Shown here one piece after another: positions 1 through 8,981 of a DNA stretch of 64,000 nt. The translations under genes were made by a program, and so were the position numbers. Under the pieces are notes generated by a model that did not search any database, was not told the DNA's origin, and saw only the letters and a program-made list of their open reading frames with translations. This DNA is from Pseudoruminococcus massiliensis (GTDB taxonomy: Bacteria > Bacillota > Clostridia > Oscillospirales > Acutalibacteraceae). The stretch is from assembly GCF_900291955.1 (NCBI RefSeq), contig NZ_OLMR01000003.1, positions 265,809 to 329,808 on the forward strand, read 5' to 3'. Positions within the stretch are counted from its first letter, which is position 1; each line of letters begins with the position of its first letter.

Positions 1-637
1 CAGCTGTATATTTTATTTCCTGACATAGCAAATCAAGATATGGCTCAACAAGCTTTTTCGCTTTTTCTATCGACTGAGAAACAAATGAACAATAAGAGCA
101 TCTTGTCGGGCAAAACGGCACTGATATATAAAGGCTGAATGAATCAGGCTTTGAAAGTTCGAGAATTTTACGCTCATTTTTTTCTGTTGTTAGTGCAAGC
201 TTTGTTTTCTGCTCAGTAACAAGCAGCTTTTCTCTGAAATATTTATCTGCACCATCTGTGCCAAGTTCTCTTACGAGGTTATGCAAAAGCTTTATTGGAC
301 GAACTCCTGTTAATATTCCCCAAGGAAGTCTTATGCCTGTATATTCGCTTAATATCTCAAAAAGCATAATGGCAGCCGCTCTCTCACATTCTGAATATTC
401 AGAATCGAACTCACCATCTATTTTTTTAGATAAAGTCTTTTCAAAATCTTCATCAGCAAAGCTTACAATTATATCAGAATCTTTTTCGTGCTTAATAAGC
501 TCTATTGCAACAAAAGGCTTTTCACGATTTACATTTTCATCGCATTTTATGACATTCATTTTTTCATTATTAAAAAATGCACGAGTCAGATTTTCAATCT
601 CATAATGAAAGGGATTATTTATAATATAGATATTCAT
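1..637 (-). CDS. hemZ: HemZ-like coproporphyrinogen dehydrogenase, radical SAM (partial, 5' part)
   Basis: Reading the minus strand from an ATG at 637 gives an open frame of 212 residues that runs off the left edge. The N-terminal ~165 residues have the HemZ-type extension, including GIRLPWGILTGVRPIKL near 101-117. The radical SAM cluster motif PFCPTRCSYCSF follows, with cysteines 176, 180 and 183 in CxxxCxxC spacing that bind the 4Fe-4S cluster and S-adenosylmethionine. The family carries out oxygen-independent oxidation of coproporphyrinogen III or related radical chemistry, so an exact haem role is inferred. An AAGGA ribosome site lies about 9 nt upstream of the ATG. The gene is divergent from the polysaccharide operon. 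The catalytic barrel and C-terminus lie outside the window. Confidence 0.85.
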   Translation of the reverse strand, partial: MNIYIINNPFHYEIENLTRAFFNNEKMNVIKCDENVNREKPFVAIELIKHEKDSDIIVSFADEDFEKTLSKKIDGEFDSEYSECERAAAIMLFEILSEYTGIRLPWGILTGVRPIKLLHNLVRELGTDGADKYFREKLLVTEQKTKLALTTEKNERKILELSKPDSFSLYISVPFCPTRCSYCSFVSQSIEKAKKLVEPYLDLLCQEIKYTA

Positions 638-876
638 AACAGCAATCCTTAATTTAAAATTTTATTAATTTTATAATATCACACATATTTATTTTAATCA
701 AGAAAAGCATAATACTCTTTGTATACAATCTCCACAACTTGACAAACAAAATATAAATCATATCAATTCGTTGCTTTTTAGACAATATGTAATTTATATA
801 CAATTTATTCTTAGTACAAAAAATATAATTTTACATCAAAATCATTTAAAAATAATAATTTGTCAATTTATATGTA

Positions 877-906
877 TAGACATATAACCCTAAAAAGTGT
901 TATAAT
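877..906 (+). promoter_or_regulatory. Promoter of the polysaccharide export operon
   Basis: TAGACA (877-882), an 18-nt spacer and TATAAT (901-906) form a sigma-A-like promoter 42 nt before the first gene of the operon. The 310-nt gap also holds a weaker TTGACA at 739. The rest is AT-rich with nothing else clear. Confidence 0.6.
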
Positions 907-947
907 TTAGATTAGCTAAGTCGAAAAACTATATTGGAGAGAATCTA

Positions 948-1730
948 ATGACAAAAAATAAAGCTTTATATGAATTTATGGAATATCTGCCATTCTTAAA
1001 GGAACTCGTCAAGAGAGATTTCAAGATGAAATACTATAAATCATTTCTTGGTGTTCTCTGGACATTGCTTAATCCTTTGATTTTGGCAACTATTATGACA
1101 ATTATCTTCTCTACACTTTTTAAAAGGTCTATTGAATACTATCCTATTTATAATATTTCAGGTCATCTTATACTGACTTTCTTCGTAACAGCAACAAAAC
1201 AATCACTTTCTTCTGTATATCATCACGCAGGCGTTTTCAGAAAATTTAAAGTTCCACAATATATGTATTGTCTTTCTAATGTAACTATTGCCTTTATAAC
1301 ACTTCTGTTTTCTTCTGTTCCTATGCTTATATTGGCTTTAGTCTTAGGTATGCCATTACATTTTACAATGTTGCTTTTTCCTTTGCCTATTATACTTGCT
1401 TTTATCTTTACAATGGGCTGTTCGCTTATTCTCGCTGCATATGGCGTATTTTTCAGAGATTTAAGCCATCTCTATGGAATACTCACATATGCACTGAATT
1501 TCCTTACACCAATATTCTATCCAATTGAAATTATCCCTGTTGAATATCGTTTTGTATGGGACTTCAATCCCCTATATCTTTATATAAGAATTTTAAGAGA
1601 GGTTTTCATTTATAATACCATTCCAAATGAGAAAACCTTGCTTGTCGCTACCTGCTACGCTATATTAACCTTAGCTCTCGGCATACTTGTCTTTAAAGAA
1701 AAAAGAAGTAAATTCTATAACTACTTGTAA
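948..1730 (+). CDS. Polysaccharide/teichoic acid ABC exporter, permease subunit
   Basis: This 260-residue protein belongs to the ABC-2 (Wzm/TagG) permease family. It has the usual short amphipathic N-terminus (LKELVKRDFKMKYYKSFLG) followed by about six hydrophobic segments. FFRDLSHLYG and the NPLYLYIRILREVF stretch near the C-terminus are typical of the family. It should form the membrane channel that moves an undecaprenyl-linked glycan across the cytoplasmic membrane, working with the ATPase encoded 16 nt downstream. GGAGAG precedes the ATG at good spacing. It is the first gene of a plus-strand operon that continues to about 7539. The substrate cannot be read from the sequence; the neighbours suggest a cell-surface polysaccharide. 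Confidence 0.9.
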   Translation: MTKNKALYEFMEYLPFLKELVKRDFKMKYYKSFLGVLWTLLNPLILATIMTIIFSTLFKRSIEYYPIYNISGHLILTFFVTATKQSLSSVYHHAGVFRKFKVPQYMYCLSNVTIAFITLLFSSVPMLILALVLGMPLHFTMLLFPLPIILAFIFTMGCSLILAAYGVFFRDLSHLYGILTYALNFLTPIFYPIEIIPVEYRFVWDFNPLYLYIRILREVFIYNTIPNEKTLLVATCYAILTLALGILVFKEKRSKFYNYL

Positions 1731-1745
1731 TTTGGAGGTAATAAA

Positions 1746-2534
1746 ATGGCTGAAACCTCAGTCAAGGTTGATAATGTTTATATGATGTTCAACCTAAGTA
1801 AAAATAAGCAAACAAGCCTGAAAGAATATGTCATAGATATGGTTAAAGGCAATCTTTTCTTTGACGAATTCTGGGCATTAGAGAATGTTTCGTTTGAGCT
1901 TAAAAGAGGTGAGTCTATGGGACTTGTCGGTGTTAATGGTTCCGGAAAGTCTACTCTGCTAAGACTTATTGCAGGAATTATGGAGCCTACATATGGCACC
2001 ATATACACAAAAGGTACTATTGCACCTCTTATTGCTCTTGGTGGTGGTTTTGAACCTACACTTTCCGCAAGAGAAAATGTATATCTTAATGGAGCTATGC
2101 ACGGTCACTCAACAGAATTTATGAGAAAGCGTTTTGATGATATTATAAGCTTTGCAGAACTTGAAGAATTTGTTGATGTTCCTATCAAAAACTTTTCCTC
2201 TGGTATGCTCGCAAGACTTGGCTTTTCTATTGCCACATCTGTTCACGCTGATATAGTTATTGCCGATGAGGTTCTCTCTGTTGGTGATGCAAGATTTAGA
2301 AAGAAATGTGAAACCAGAATTGCCAATCTCCTTAAAGAAGGTACAACTGTTCTATATGTCTCACATAATGTCAACTCTGTTGTAAAAATGTGTAAAAAAG
2401 CTCTTTGGCTTGAAAAAGGCAGGGTTATTCAGAATGGTAATGCTCGTGATGTATGTATCGCATACAAAAGATATATCGAAGAGCAAACTCGTTTAGCCAA
2501 AGAAGCTCAAGAAATAAAAAATGAAAAAGCTTAA
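1746..2534 (+). CDS. Polysaccharide/teichoic acid ABC exporter, ATP-binding subunit
   Basis: This 262-residue ATPase is of the Wzt/TagH type. The Walker A is GVNGSGKST, the ABC signature is the degenerate FSSGMLARLGFS typical of this family, the Walker B is DIVIADEVLSVGD and the switch histidine is in LYVSHN. It powers glycan export through the preceding permease. It lacks the extra C-terminal carbohydrate-binding domain found in some Wzt proteins, so export is probably not controlled by recognition of a modified chain end. The start has a strong GGAGGT site. Its 3' end overlaps the next gene by 14 nt, which suggests translational coupling. Confidence 0.92.
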   Translation: MAETSVKVDNVYMMFNLSKNKQTSLKEYVIDMVKGNLFFDEFWALENVSFELKRGESMGLVGVNGSGKSTLLRLIAGIMEPTYGTIYTKGTIAPLIALGGGFEPTLSARENVYLNGAMHGHSTEFMRKRFDDIISFAELEEFVDVPIKNFSSGMLARLGFSIATSVHADIVIADEVLSVGDARFRKKCETRIANLLKEGTTVLYVSHNVNSVVKMCKKALWLEKGRVIQNGNARDVCIAYKRYIEEQTRLAKEAQEIKNEKA

Positions 2535-3651
2535 ATTTTTATTTACTGCATCGAGGGCATCACATATTGAAAATTTCCATATGCCTGCAATAAATGCCCT
2601 GCGTCAAAATGGACATACAGTTGATACTGCAACCGAGGACTATATCAAAGAAAATTTGGTTGACCACTCTTATAACCTGATATTTCAAAAAAAAATTTAT
2701 TCCCCAAGAAATATAGGAACAATAAATCAACTCTCTAAAATTATAAAATCAAATTCATACGATGTAATAATCTCAAATACTACTCTTGCAGGAGTTATTA
2801 CAAGACTTGCAATTCCAAAGCTCAAAAAGAAGCCTTATCATATATACATATGTCACGGCTACCTTTTTAATGATGATAATTCAAAAAAAGCAAAGCTTTA
2901 TCGTAGTATAGAAAAAAGCACTTCTTCAAAGATTGATTTATTGCTCACTATGAATAACGATGACCTTGGGATTGCGAAAAAATATGCCCTCTGTAAAAAT
3001 ATTCAGTATATAAATGGTATGGGAATAGATTCTAATAAATTTCCTGTTTTAAGTGCTGATGAGTGTAATTCTTTCCGTAAATCTCTTGGAATAAAAGAAA
3101 ATGATTTTGTTTTCCTTTGTGTAGCTGAATTTTCCGAAAGAAAAAATCAACAGCTTATTATAAGAGCTTTTTCAGAATTATTAAAAACAAAGCCTGATTC
3201 AGTATTATTATTCGCTGGCAATGGTGAGCTTCTTGAAAATTGTAAGGCTCTCGCCGAATATTATGAAATCTCTCATAAAGTTCGCTTTTTAGGATATATC
3301 ACAGATACAAATATATTATACCGCTCAGCTCAGGCGATTATCTCAGCAAGTCATATTGAAGGTTTACCTTTCAATATAATGGAAGCTCTTGAATGTGGTA
3401 TTCCAGCTATTGTTTCAAAGATAAAAGGACATAAGGACTTGATAATTGATGGCTTTAACGGTATGCTTTTTGCTGATAATGACCAAATAGGCTTATCTGA
3501 AAAAATGTCAGAGCTTTCAAATTCAGAAATTTATAATAAAATCAAGAAAAATGTATTTCTCGAAAGTAAATATGAAGTTTCAGAGGCAACAGAAGTTCTT
3601 TTGCATTATTATCTTCAGCTTTCCGAAACAATTCCAACATATTCTGTTTAA
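2521..3651 (+). CDS. Glycosyltransferase family 4 (EpsD/CapM-like)
   Basis: This 376-residue protein has the GT-B layout of GT4 enzymes. The N-terminal half includes YHIYICHGYLF. The C-terminal donor-binding half includes FVFLCVAEFSERKNQ and the EGLPFNIMEALECGIPAIVS signature, with the two GT4 glutamates (E in EGLP and E in MEALE). It transfers a sugar with retention of configuration to a lipid-linked glycan at the inner face of the membrane. Donor and acceptor are unknown. The gene begins inside the end of the ABC ATPase gene and is followed by a secreted Ig-like protein. Confidence 0.9.
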   Translation: MKKLKFLFTASRASHIENFHMPAINALRQNGHTVDTATEDYIKENLVDHSYNLIFQKKIYSPRNIGTINQLSKIIKSNSYDVIISNTTLAGVITRLAIPKLKKKPYHIYICHGYLFNDDNSKKAKLYRSIEKSTSSKIDLLLTMNNDDLGIAKKYALCKNIQYINGMGIDSNKFPVLSADECNSFRKSLGIKENDFVFLCVAEFSERKNQQLIIRAFSELLKTKPDSVLLFAGNGELLENCKALAEYYEISHKVRFLGYITDTNILYRSAQAIISASHIEGLPFNIMEALECGIPAIVSKIKGHKDLIIDGFNGMLFADNDQIGLSEKMSELSNSEIYNKIKKNVFLESKYEVSEATEVLLHYYLQLSETIPTYSV

Positions 3652-3664
3652 TGGAGGTTATTCC

Positions 3665-4963
3665 ATGCAAACCAAAGTACACTCTATAAAAATATTGAGT
3701 ATTATGCTCTTTGTTTTAATAACAATTTCTTTATTTCAATTTCCTGCAAATGCTACATCTCAAGGTATTGTTCTCGATAAAAATGACATAAGCCTTGCAG
3801 TAGGAAATTCTTATCAGCTAAAATGGACGGTTATTCCATCTGATGATGACCAATCTGCAACCTTCTATTCTAAAAATACCAGCATTGCAAATGTTTCTGC
3901 TGGCGGTCTTATTATTGCTACCGGAAAAGGCTTAACTGAAATTGTTATAAAAAGTGGTGATGGTCTTAATTTCACTACCTGCAAAGTCAAAGTTACAGAA
4001 AATAAGGACACCGAAGTTATAAATCTTGCAGAAACAGAGCTTTATCTAAGAAAAGGCAGTTCGTCTTCAATTTTTTATAACTATAATAAAGATGAATATG
4101 TTTTTTCAAAGTCATCAAGCTTTTTAAGCTCTGATGAAGATATTGCCACTGTTGATGAAAACGGAACAATCAAAGCCATTGAAAACGGTTCTACTACAAT
4201 AACTGCAACCTTCGGCAAAATCACATGCTTTTGCAAGGTTAATGTAGGCGAAGGAACAAAATATATTTCGGGCAGAAAGGTTAGTGGAACACTTCTCAAT
4301 GCCTCTAATAAGCTATATAAAAACACAACCATTGCAATCTCATATACAAAAAACAAAAAAATATATTATGCGACAGTTAAAACAGATTCCTATGGCAAAT
4401 TTACTTTCAAAGGAATAAAGGACGGCACCTATAATTTTGCATATTATGATGCTTCCAATAGAAAGGTTATTCACAGCAACAATATCAAAGTAAGTGGAAA
4501 AGACATAAAATATACTGCTATCCTCAATAAAGGAACTATGCTTGCAGTTCAGGGCGAAATCAAATCAGAAGAAAATACCACTCCAAAGACTGTAAGCCTT
4601 TCTAATGAATATCTTTCTATGAATATTGGTGACATCAAGGAGCTTAATATTATAACTACTCCTCGTGATGCTGATATTACCAAACTCAAAGTTACAAGCT
4701 CAGATAAATCTGTTGTAGATATTAATGATAAAGGCGAGCTTGTAGCCATAAAAAGTGGTTATGCTGACATTACCTATAAAACTCTCGATGGAAAAAGTAC
4801 GGCTGTATGCAAAGTAAATGTACTTGAAACAGAGTCTACTGAATATAGTCTGATTTATATTGCATTAATCTTTTTAGTAATTTTAATTATATTTTTCTGT
4901 TTCCTTAAAACTTATAAGAAATTTATGATTCAAAAAAAGCTTCGTGAAGATATGTACGATTAA
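3665..4963 (+). CDS. Secreted, membrane-anchored protein with BIG2-type Ig-like domains
   Basis: I place the start at 3665, after GGAGGT, rather than at an earlier in-frame ATG inside the upstream gene; this gives 432 residues. A signal peptide (to about residue 30, ending FPANATS) is followed by bacterial Ig-like group 2 repeats with the usual pattern 'SLAVGNSYQL...SIANVSAGGLIIATGKG'. A carboxypeptidase-regulatory-like beta module (TVKTDSYGKFTFKGIKDGTY) sits in the middle and another BIG2 repeat (LSMNIGDIKELNI) follows. A C-terminal membrane segment (SLIYIALIFLVILIIFFCFL) has a basic cytoplasmic tail. It is probably an extracellular adhesin-like or scaffold protein tethered to the membrane. 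Its position inside a glycan operon suggests a role at the assembly or export site. It overlaps no neighbour. Confidence 0.8.
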   Translation: MQTKVHSIKILSIMLFVLITISLFQFPANATSQGIVLDKNDISLAVGNSYQLKWTVIPSDDDQSATFYSKNTSIANVSAGGLIIATGKGLTEIVIKSGDGLNFTTCKVKVTENKDTEVINLAETELYLRKGSSSSIFYNYNKDEYVFSKSSSFLSSDEDIATVDENGTIKAIENGSTTITATFGKITCFCKVNVGEGTKYISGRKVSGTLLNASNKLYKNTTIAISYTKNKKIYYATVKTDSYGKFTFKGIKDGTYNFAYYDASNRKVIHSNNIKVSGKDIKYTAILNKGTMLAVQGEIKSEENTTPKTVSLSNEYLSMNIGDIKELNIITTPRDADITKLKVTSSDKSVVDINDKGELVAIKSGYADITYKTLDGKSTAVCKVNVLETESTEYSLIYIALIFLVILIIFFCFLKTYKKFMIQKKLREDMYD

Positions 4964-5002
4964 TTTTCCAAAGAAAAATAGCATGATATTGGAAGTGAGA
5001 TA

Positions 5003-6400
5003 ATGATAAAACAGAATCAGCGAAAATTTAACGCTATACATATTCTTGTAGATGCTTTATCTGCTGTTATCAGTATCGTTATTTCTTTCTTAATATCAGA
5101 CAGTATTCATAAGATTGACTTTGACAGCACAAAGATTAAGAGTGACAGCTTTATTTTAATTATACTTTCACTTGGAATAGTTTTGCTTCATCTTATGTTC
5201 TATGCCCTATATGACCTTTATCGCTCATACAGAACAACTCGCTTGAGATATGAAGCCATGAACATAATTAAAGCAAACATTACTGCTTTCTTTATTCTTG
5301 AACTAACTCTGCTCATAACAGAATCAATATATCAGCTTCAGCTTTTCTTGATAATTTTCTTTGTGGCAGATACTTTTATAATAATTGCATATAGGTTTTT
5401 TCTAAGACGGATATTGCGTTATTTGAGAAGTAAAGGATATAACAAAAAATATATTGTTATAATCGGTATAAATGCTTGTACCGAAAAATTCATAGAAAAT
5501 ATCAAACGAAATCCAGACCTCGGCTATGAGATTGCAGGATATTTCAATGATAAGCCAGTCAATACTATAAACAAGCCATTTCTTGGTTCTTTCAAGGCTT
5601 TGGCAAGATATTTTGAGGTAAATACCATTGATGAAGCTGTACTTATGACAAGTGACAGCAATGAAAAGATTCTTATTATGATTTATAATATCTGTGAACG
5701 CTTTGGAATTAAAACATCAATTATTCCAAATATATTCGGCTCATTTTCTTCAAGAATATATGTCAGTAAATTTGGTTCTTTGCCAGTAATGAGCCTAAGA
5801 AATGTTCCACTCGATAATAAATTAAATGCCTTTATAAAGCGTTTGGGTGATATTGTTATTTCAATTATAGGTATTATAGTAAGCTCTCCTCTTATGATTG
5901 GTGTAGCAATAGCTATAAAAGCCACATCAAAAGGTAAGATAATCTTTAAGCAAGAGCGTATTGGCTATAATAGAAAAAGATTTACTATGTATAAATTTCG
6001 TTCTATGAAAGAAAATTCTGAAGTCTTAGATAAGATGACAGAAAAAGATGATGAACGCTGTACAAAAGTCGGAAAATTCATAAGACGCTTTAGTATTGAT
6101 GAGCTTCCACAGCTTTTCAATGTGCTTATTGGCAATATGAGTCTTGTAGGTCCAAGACCTGAAACACCGTTTTTCGTTAGCAAATTTCAAAAATCCATTC
6201 CTCAATATATGCTGAAACACTATGTAAAGCCTGGCATGACGGGTTGGGCACAGGTAAATGACCTTAGGGGTGGAGATACCTCTATTGAGGAAAGAATTAA
6301 GTATGATATGTATTACATAGAAAATTGGACATTTATGTTTGATATAAAGATTCTATTTATGACCTTAACAAAAGGTATTTTCTCAAAAAATGGATTTTAA
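5003..6400 (+). CDS. Polyprenyl glycosylphosphotransferase (initiating sugar-1-P transferase)
   Basis: This 465-residue protein is of the WbaP/WcaJ/CpsE type. It has four to five N-terminal membrane segments, a Rossmann-like CoA-binding-type domain around residues 145-260, and a C-terminal bacterial sugar transferase domain. That domain shows KRLGDIVISIIGIIVSSPLM, FKQERIGYNRKRFTMYKFRSM, LPQLFNVLIGNMSLVGPRPE and KPGMTGWAQVNDLRGG. It moves a hexose-1-phosphate from a nucleotide sugar to undecaprenyl phosphate and so starts repeat-unit synthesis. Its presence supports a lipid-linked polysaccharide made by this operon. The ribosome site GGAAGTGAG sits before the ATG. Confidence 0.92.
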   Translation: MIKQNQRKFNAIHILVDALSAVISIVISFLISDSIHKIDFDSTKIKSDSFILIILSLGIVLLHLMFYALYDLYRSYRTTRLRYEAMNIIKANITAFFILELTLLITESIYQLQLFLIIFFVADTFIIIAYRFFLRRILRYLRSKGYNKKYIVIIGINACTEKFIENIKRNPDLGYEIAGYFNDKPVNTINKPFLGSFKALARYFEVNTIDEAVLMTSDSNEKILIMIYNICERFGIKTSIIPNIFGSFSSRIYVSKFGSLPVMSLRNVPLDNKLNAFIKRLGDIVISIIGIIVSSPLMIGVAIAIKATSKGKIIFKQERIGYNRKRFTMYKFRSMKENSEVLDKMTEKDDERCTKVGKFIRRFSIDELPQLFNVLIGNMSLVGPRPETPFFVSKFQKSIPQYMLKHYVKPGMTGWAQVNDLRGGDTSIEERIKYDMYYIENWTFMFDIKILFMTLTKGIFSKNGF

Positions 6401-6414
6401 CTTGGAGGAACAAT

Positions 6415-7539
6415 ATGCTGATTTACCACTTAAACAACCTACTTATCTTAGTTTGGGCAGCGATATTCTGCTTTCATAAGCCATCTAAAAATAAAAATAT
6501 GATATTTCTATTTTTGTCTTTTGGGCAGCTTTATTTACTGACAATTTTTAGATTTCTCATTGGCTATGACTATGTTATGTATGCTAAAGCCTTTATGGAC
6601 CTGCAAACACAGGATTTTTGGAATTTCACCTACTATGACTGGGAATATGGTTTCGTTTTTATAACAAAGATTTTAGGAATGATTCTTCCAAGCTACACAT
6701 CATATTTTGCAGTAATTGCAATCTTCACTCTGATTCCTGTTGCAATATTTATTTATCGCAATACAGAAAAAGTTTGGATTGGAACATTTATGTATATAAA
6801 CTTCTTCCTTTTCTTTATGCAGATGAACTTCATTCGTCAGGCTTTTGCAGTTTCTATCACATTATTTGCATGGCAATTCATAAGAAAAAAGAAATTCTTC
6901 TGGTTCATTTTAGTAATTCTTTTTGCTTCATTGTTCCACTCAACTGTACTTGTAATGATTCCTTTCTACTTCCTCGCAAAAATGCGTCCTACGGGAAAGC
7001 AGGTTATATTTTACGGCTATGCCCTCACAATCTTCTACTTCTCATCAACAGGAATACTAAACCTTATTACAAAGATTTTCCATCAAGAATATAATAATAC
7101 CCAATTTATTACAGAAGGCATTTCGCTGATTTATGCCGTAGTACCAATTATTATTTTGTTATTCACCATGCTCAATGCAGAGAAAATACTAAAACTAAAT
7201 CCAGATAATCGCTATGTTATAAGTATGGTTTTCGCAGGAACATTCTTTATGATAATAATGGCACGACATTCTATTTTGGAGCGTTTCTCATATTACTTCT
7301 TTATTTATATTGTATTGCTTGTTCCAGAGCTTATTTCATCTGTTGAAAAATATGGCTTCGGTCGTGTTAAAAATAATGTTATGCTACCAAATGAAACACC
7401 TATAGAAGATGTTAAAAGATTCAAAGATCAATCTATCATACTCACAATAGTGATTTTAGTTCTATCTTACGCTATGTTTACTTATGGTATGTTCGAAAAT
7501 GCACACGGAGTAGTACCATATACATCTTGGATATTTTAA
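6415..7539 (+). CDS. EpsG/Wzy-like polysaccharide polymerase
   Basis: This 374-residue integral membrane protein has about ten hydrophobic segments. Its features match the EpsG family: YDWEYGFVFITKI near residue 80, NFIRQAFAVSITLFAWQFIR near 140, and FASLFHSTVLVMIPFYFL near 170. The family polymerises lipid-linked repeat units at the outer face of the membrane. A strong GGAGG site lies 14 nt after the previous stop. It is the last gene of the operon and is followed by a separate promoter at 7606. Pairing a Wzy-like polymerase with an ABC exporter rather than a Wzx flippase is unusual and leaves the export route open. Confidence 0.8.
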   Translation: MLIYHLNNLLILVWAAIFCFHKPSKNKNMIFLFLSFGQLYLLTIFRFLIGYDYVMYAKAFMDLQTQDFWNFTYYDWEYGFVFITKILGMILPSYTSYFAVIAIFTLIPVAIFIYRNTEKVWIGTFMYINFFLFFMQMNFIRQAFAVSITLFAWQFIRKKKFFWFILVILFASLFHSTVLVMIPFYFLAKMRPTGKQVIFYGYALTIFYFSSTGILNLITKIFHQEYNNTQFITEGISLIYAVVPIIILLFTMLNAEKILKLNPDNRYVISMVFAGTFFMIIMARHSILERFSYYFFIYIVLLVPELISSVEKYGFGRVKNNVMLPNETPIEDVKRFKDQSIILTIVILVLSYAMFTYGMFENAHGVVPYTSWIF

Positions 7540-7605
7540 TTATAATTACTATAAAACTCTACAATATAATCACCTTTTATTGCTAATTTTTTAGTTTTCC
7601 CATTA

Positions 7606-7634
7606 TTGACAATATTGTAACTTGATGATATAAT
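7606..7634 (+). promoter_or_regulatory. Perfect sigma-A promoter of the small surface protein gene
   Basis: TTGACA at 7606-7611, exactly 17 nt, then TATAAT at 7629-7634. Transcription should start near 7641, and AGGAGG at 7670-7675 leads into the ATG at 7685. Both boxes match consensus, so strong constitutive expression is likely. Confidence 0.8.
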
Positions 7635-7684
7635 TCTATTGTACTGTAAATAGTATAATAAATGATGTTAGGAGGAACCCGAAG

Positions 7685-7939
7685 ATGAAAAAGAAGATTC
7701 TTGCAGCTCTTGCAACAGCAAGTGTAGCAGTAAGCTCTATTGCAGCAAGTGTTTCAGCAGCAACCCTTGGTGATAGTACTTCTGTTAAACCAAGTGATGT
7801 TTCTAATATCACAAGCAATGGTAAAGTCCCTACAACAGGTGATGCTTCTACAACTCTTCTTCTCGTTGCTGGTGCAGTAGCAGTAGTTGCTCTTACAACA
7901 ATCATTGTTGCTGTAAAGTCAAAGAAAACTGCAAAATAA
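7685..7939 (+). CDS. Mini surface protein: signal peptide plus VPTTG sorting-like signal
   Basis: This 84-residue protein is almost nothing but targeting signals. Residues 1-25 form a signal peptide with probable cleavage after VSA. About 22 Ser/Thr-rich residues follow, then VPTTGD (48-53), a hydrophobic stretch of about 22 residues and a basic tail KSKKTAK. This is the order of an LPXTG-like cell-wall sorting signal, with V instead of L. If a sortase recognises it, the mature product is a wall-linked peptide of about 25 residues; otherwise it is a single-span membrane peptide. It has a perfect promoter and an AGGAGG site, so it is probably abundant. Function is unknown. No sortase gene is in the window. 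Confidence 0.75.
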   Translation: MKKKILAALATASVAVSSIAASVSAATLGDSTSVKPSDVSNITSNGKVPTTGDASTTLLLVAGAVAVVALTTIIVAVKSKKTAK

Positions 7940-7973
7940 TCCTTACCTAAGTCGAAAATTCAATTGTGTTTTC

Positions 7974-8005
7974 GAAACAGCAGGCCATTTATTCGGTCTG
8001 CTGTT
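7974..8005 (+). terminator. Terminator hairpin after the mini surface protein gene
   Basis: A 12-bp stem (AAACAGCAGGCC with GGTCTGCTGTTT, one G-U pair) has an 8-nt loop. The tail GTCATTTATAG is only moderately T-rich. Confidence 0.6.
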
Positions 8006-8026
8006 TGTCATTTATAGATAAAAACT

Positions 8027-8056
8027 ATTGCCAAGTCTCTTAAAATATATTATAAT
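8027..8056 (+). promoter_or_regulatory. Promoter upstream of the DUF4422/glf genes
   Basis: TTGCCA (8027-8032), 18 nt, TATAAT (8051-8056). The predicted transcription start near 8063 lies only ~11 nt before the upstream ATG at 8074, which argues for the downstream TTG start of the gene. Confidence 0.6.
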
Positions 8057-8088
8057 AGAAGTAATATATTTCTATGGGTGATGATAGT

Positions 8089-8976
8089 TTGAGTAGTAAG
8101 CTTGCTATATATATTTCTTGTTCTGCAACTAATGACAAACCTACCTTTCCGTTTCTTTATAATATATATGCAGGTGCAGCATTAAATAATAATACTATTG
8201 ATTCGGATACTCTCAAAGATAATATAGGCGATAATATTTCTGAAAAAAATCCCTATTATTGTGAGCTTACAGTTCATTATTATGCTTGGAAAAACACTAA
8301 TGCAGATTATCTCGGCTTTTTTCATAGCAGAAGATATATTTCATTCAATCGACAAAATTTAGTCGATAAAAGCTATTCCAAAAGAAAATTGCCAAAACCA
8401 TATATAGTTAAGGATTTTCCGACAAAGGAACTTCTTGAGAAAAATGGATATGATAAGGAGAACATTATATCACTTCTTAAAATTTATCCTATTATAGGAG
8501 TTATTCCCGAAAAAATGCCCGAAACTACATATGAGCATCTAATCCGCACACAAAAAAATGGAAAAACAGAATTTAAGTTAATTGAAGAAAAATTGAAATT
8601 GAACTATCCTGAGTTTTTGTCCGCGTTTAATGAATATATGTCGAGCAGATACTTATATTTTTGTAATATGTATGTTATGCATAGAGATATTTTTGATAAA
8701 TATTGCAGTTGGCTTTTTGATATTCTTGAATATGTTGACGCAAATATGCCACAGCGTATTGAACGAGATGATGGCATGATGGCTGAAAGGCTTTTTGGCG
8801 TATTTATGACATATATCAAAAAAGAAGGCTCTATAAACTGGGCCGAATTGCCAAGAATTCATTTTGCTAAAGTTGGCGGCACAACCAAAAATTTCTCGTG
8901 TAATAAGCTTGGAAATTTGATTTTCCCTCCGGGGTCTTTCAGACGAAATATATTAAGAAAAATAGTGAAAGGTTGA
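8089..8976 (+). CDS. DUF4422 protein (putative glycosyltransferase)
   Basis: The protein has about 296 residues. It opens with the family pattern KLAIYISCSAT and contains NPYYCELTVHYYAWKNTNADYLGFFHSRRYI, which is characteristic of DUF4422. This family is found in capsule and O-antigen clusters and is thought to be glycosyltransferase-like. I choose the TTG at 8089, because GGTGAT (8077-8082) is a good ribosome site 6 nt before it. The in-frame ATG at 8074 has no such site and sits too close to the predicted transcription start. UDP-galactopyranose mutase follows 5 nt after the stop, so a role in a galactofuranose-containing glycan is likely. The reaction is not known. Confidence 0.82.
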   Translation: MSSKLAIYISCSATNDKPTFPFLYNIYAGAALNNNTIDSDTLKDNIGDNISEKNPYYCELTVHYYAWKNTNADYLGFFHSRRYISFNRQNLVDKSYSKRKLPKPYIVKDFPTKELLEKNGYDKENIISLLKIYPIIGVIPEKMPETTYEHLIRTQKNGKTEFKLIEEKLKLNYPEFLSAFNEYMSSRYLYFCNMYVMHRDIFDKYCSWLFDILEYVDANMPQRIERDDGMMAERLFGVFMTYIKKEGSINWAELPRIHFAKVGGTTKNFSCNKLGNLIFPPGSFRRNILRKIVKG

Positions 8977-8981
8977 TTAAA

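Noticed and set aside
258..605. A 115-codon plus-strand open frame
   Set aside because: It lies opposite the hemZ-like frame, which has recognisable radical SAM motifs and a ribosome site.
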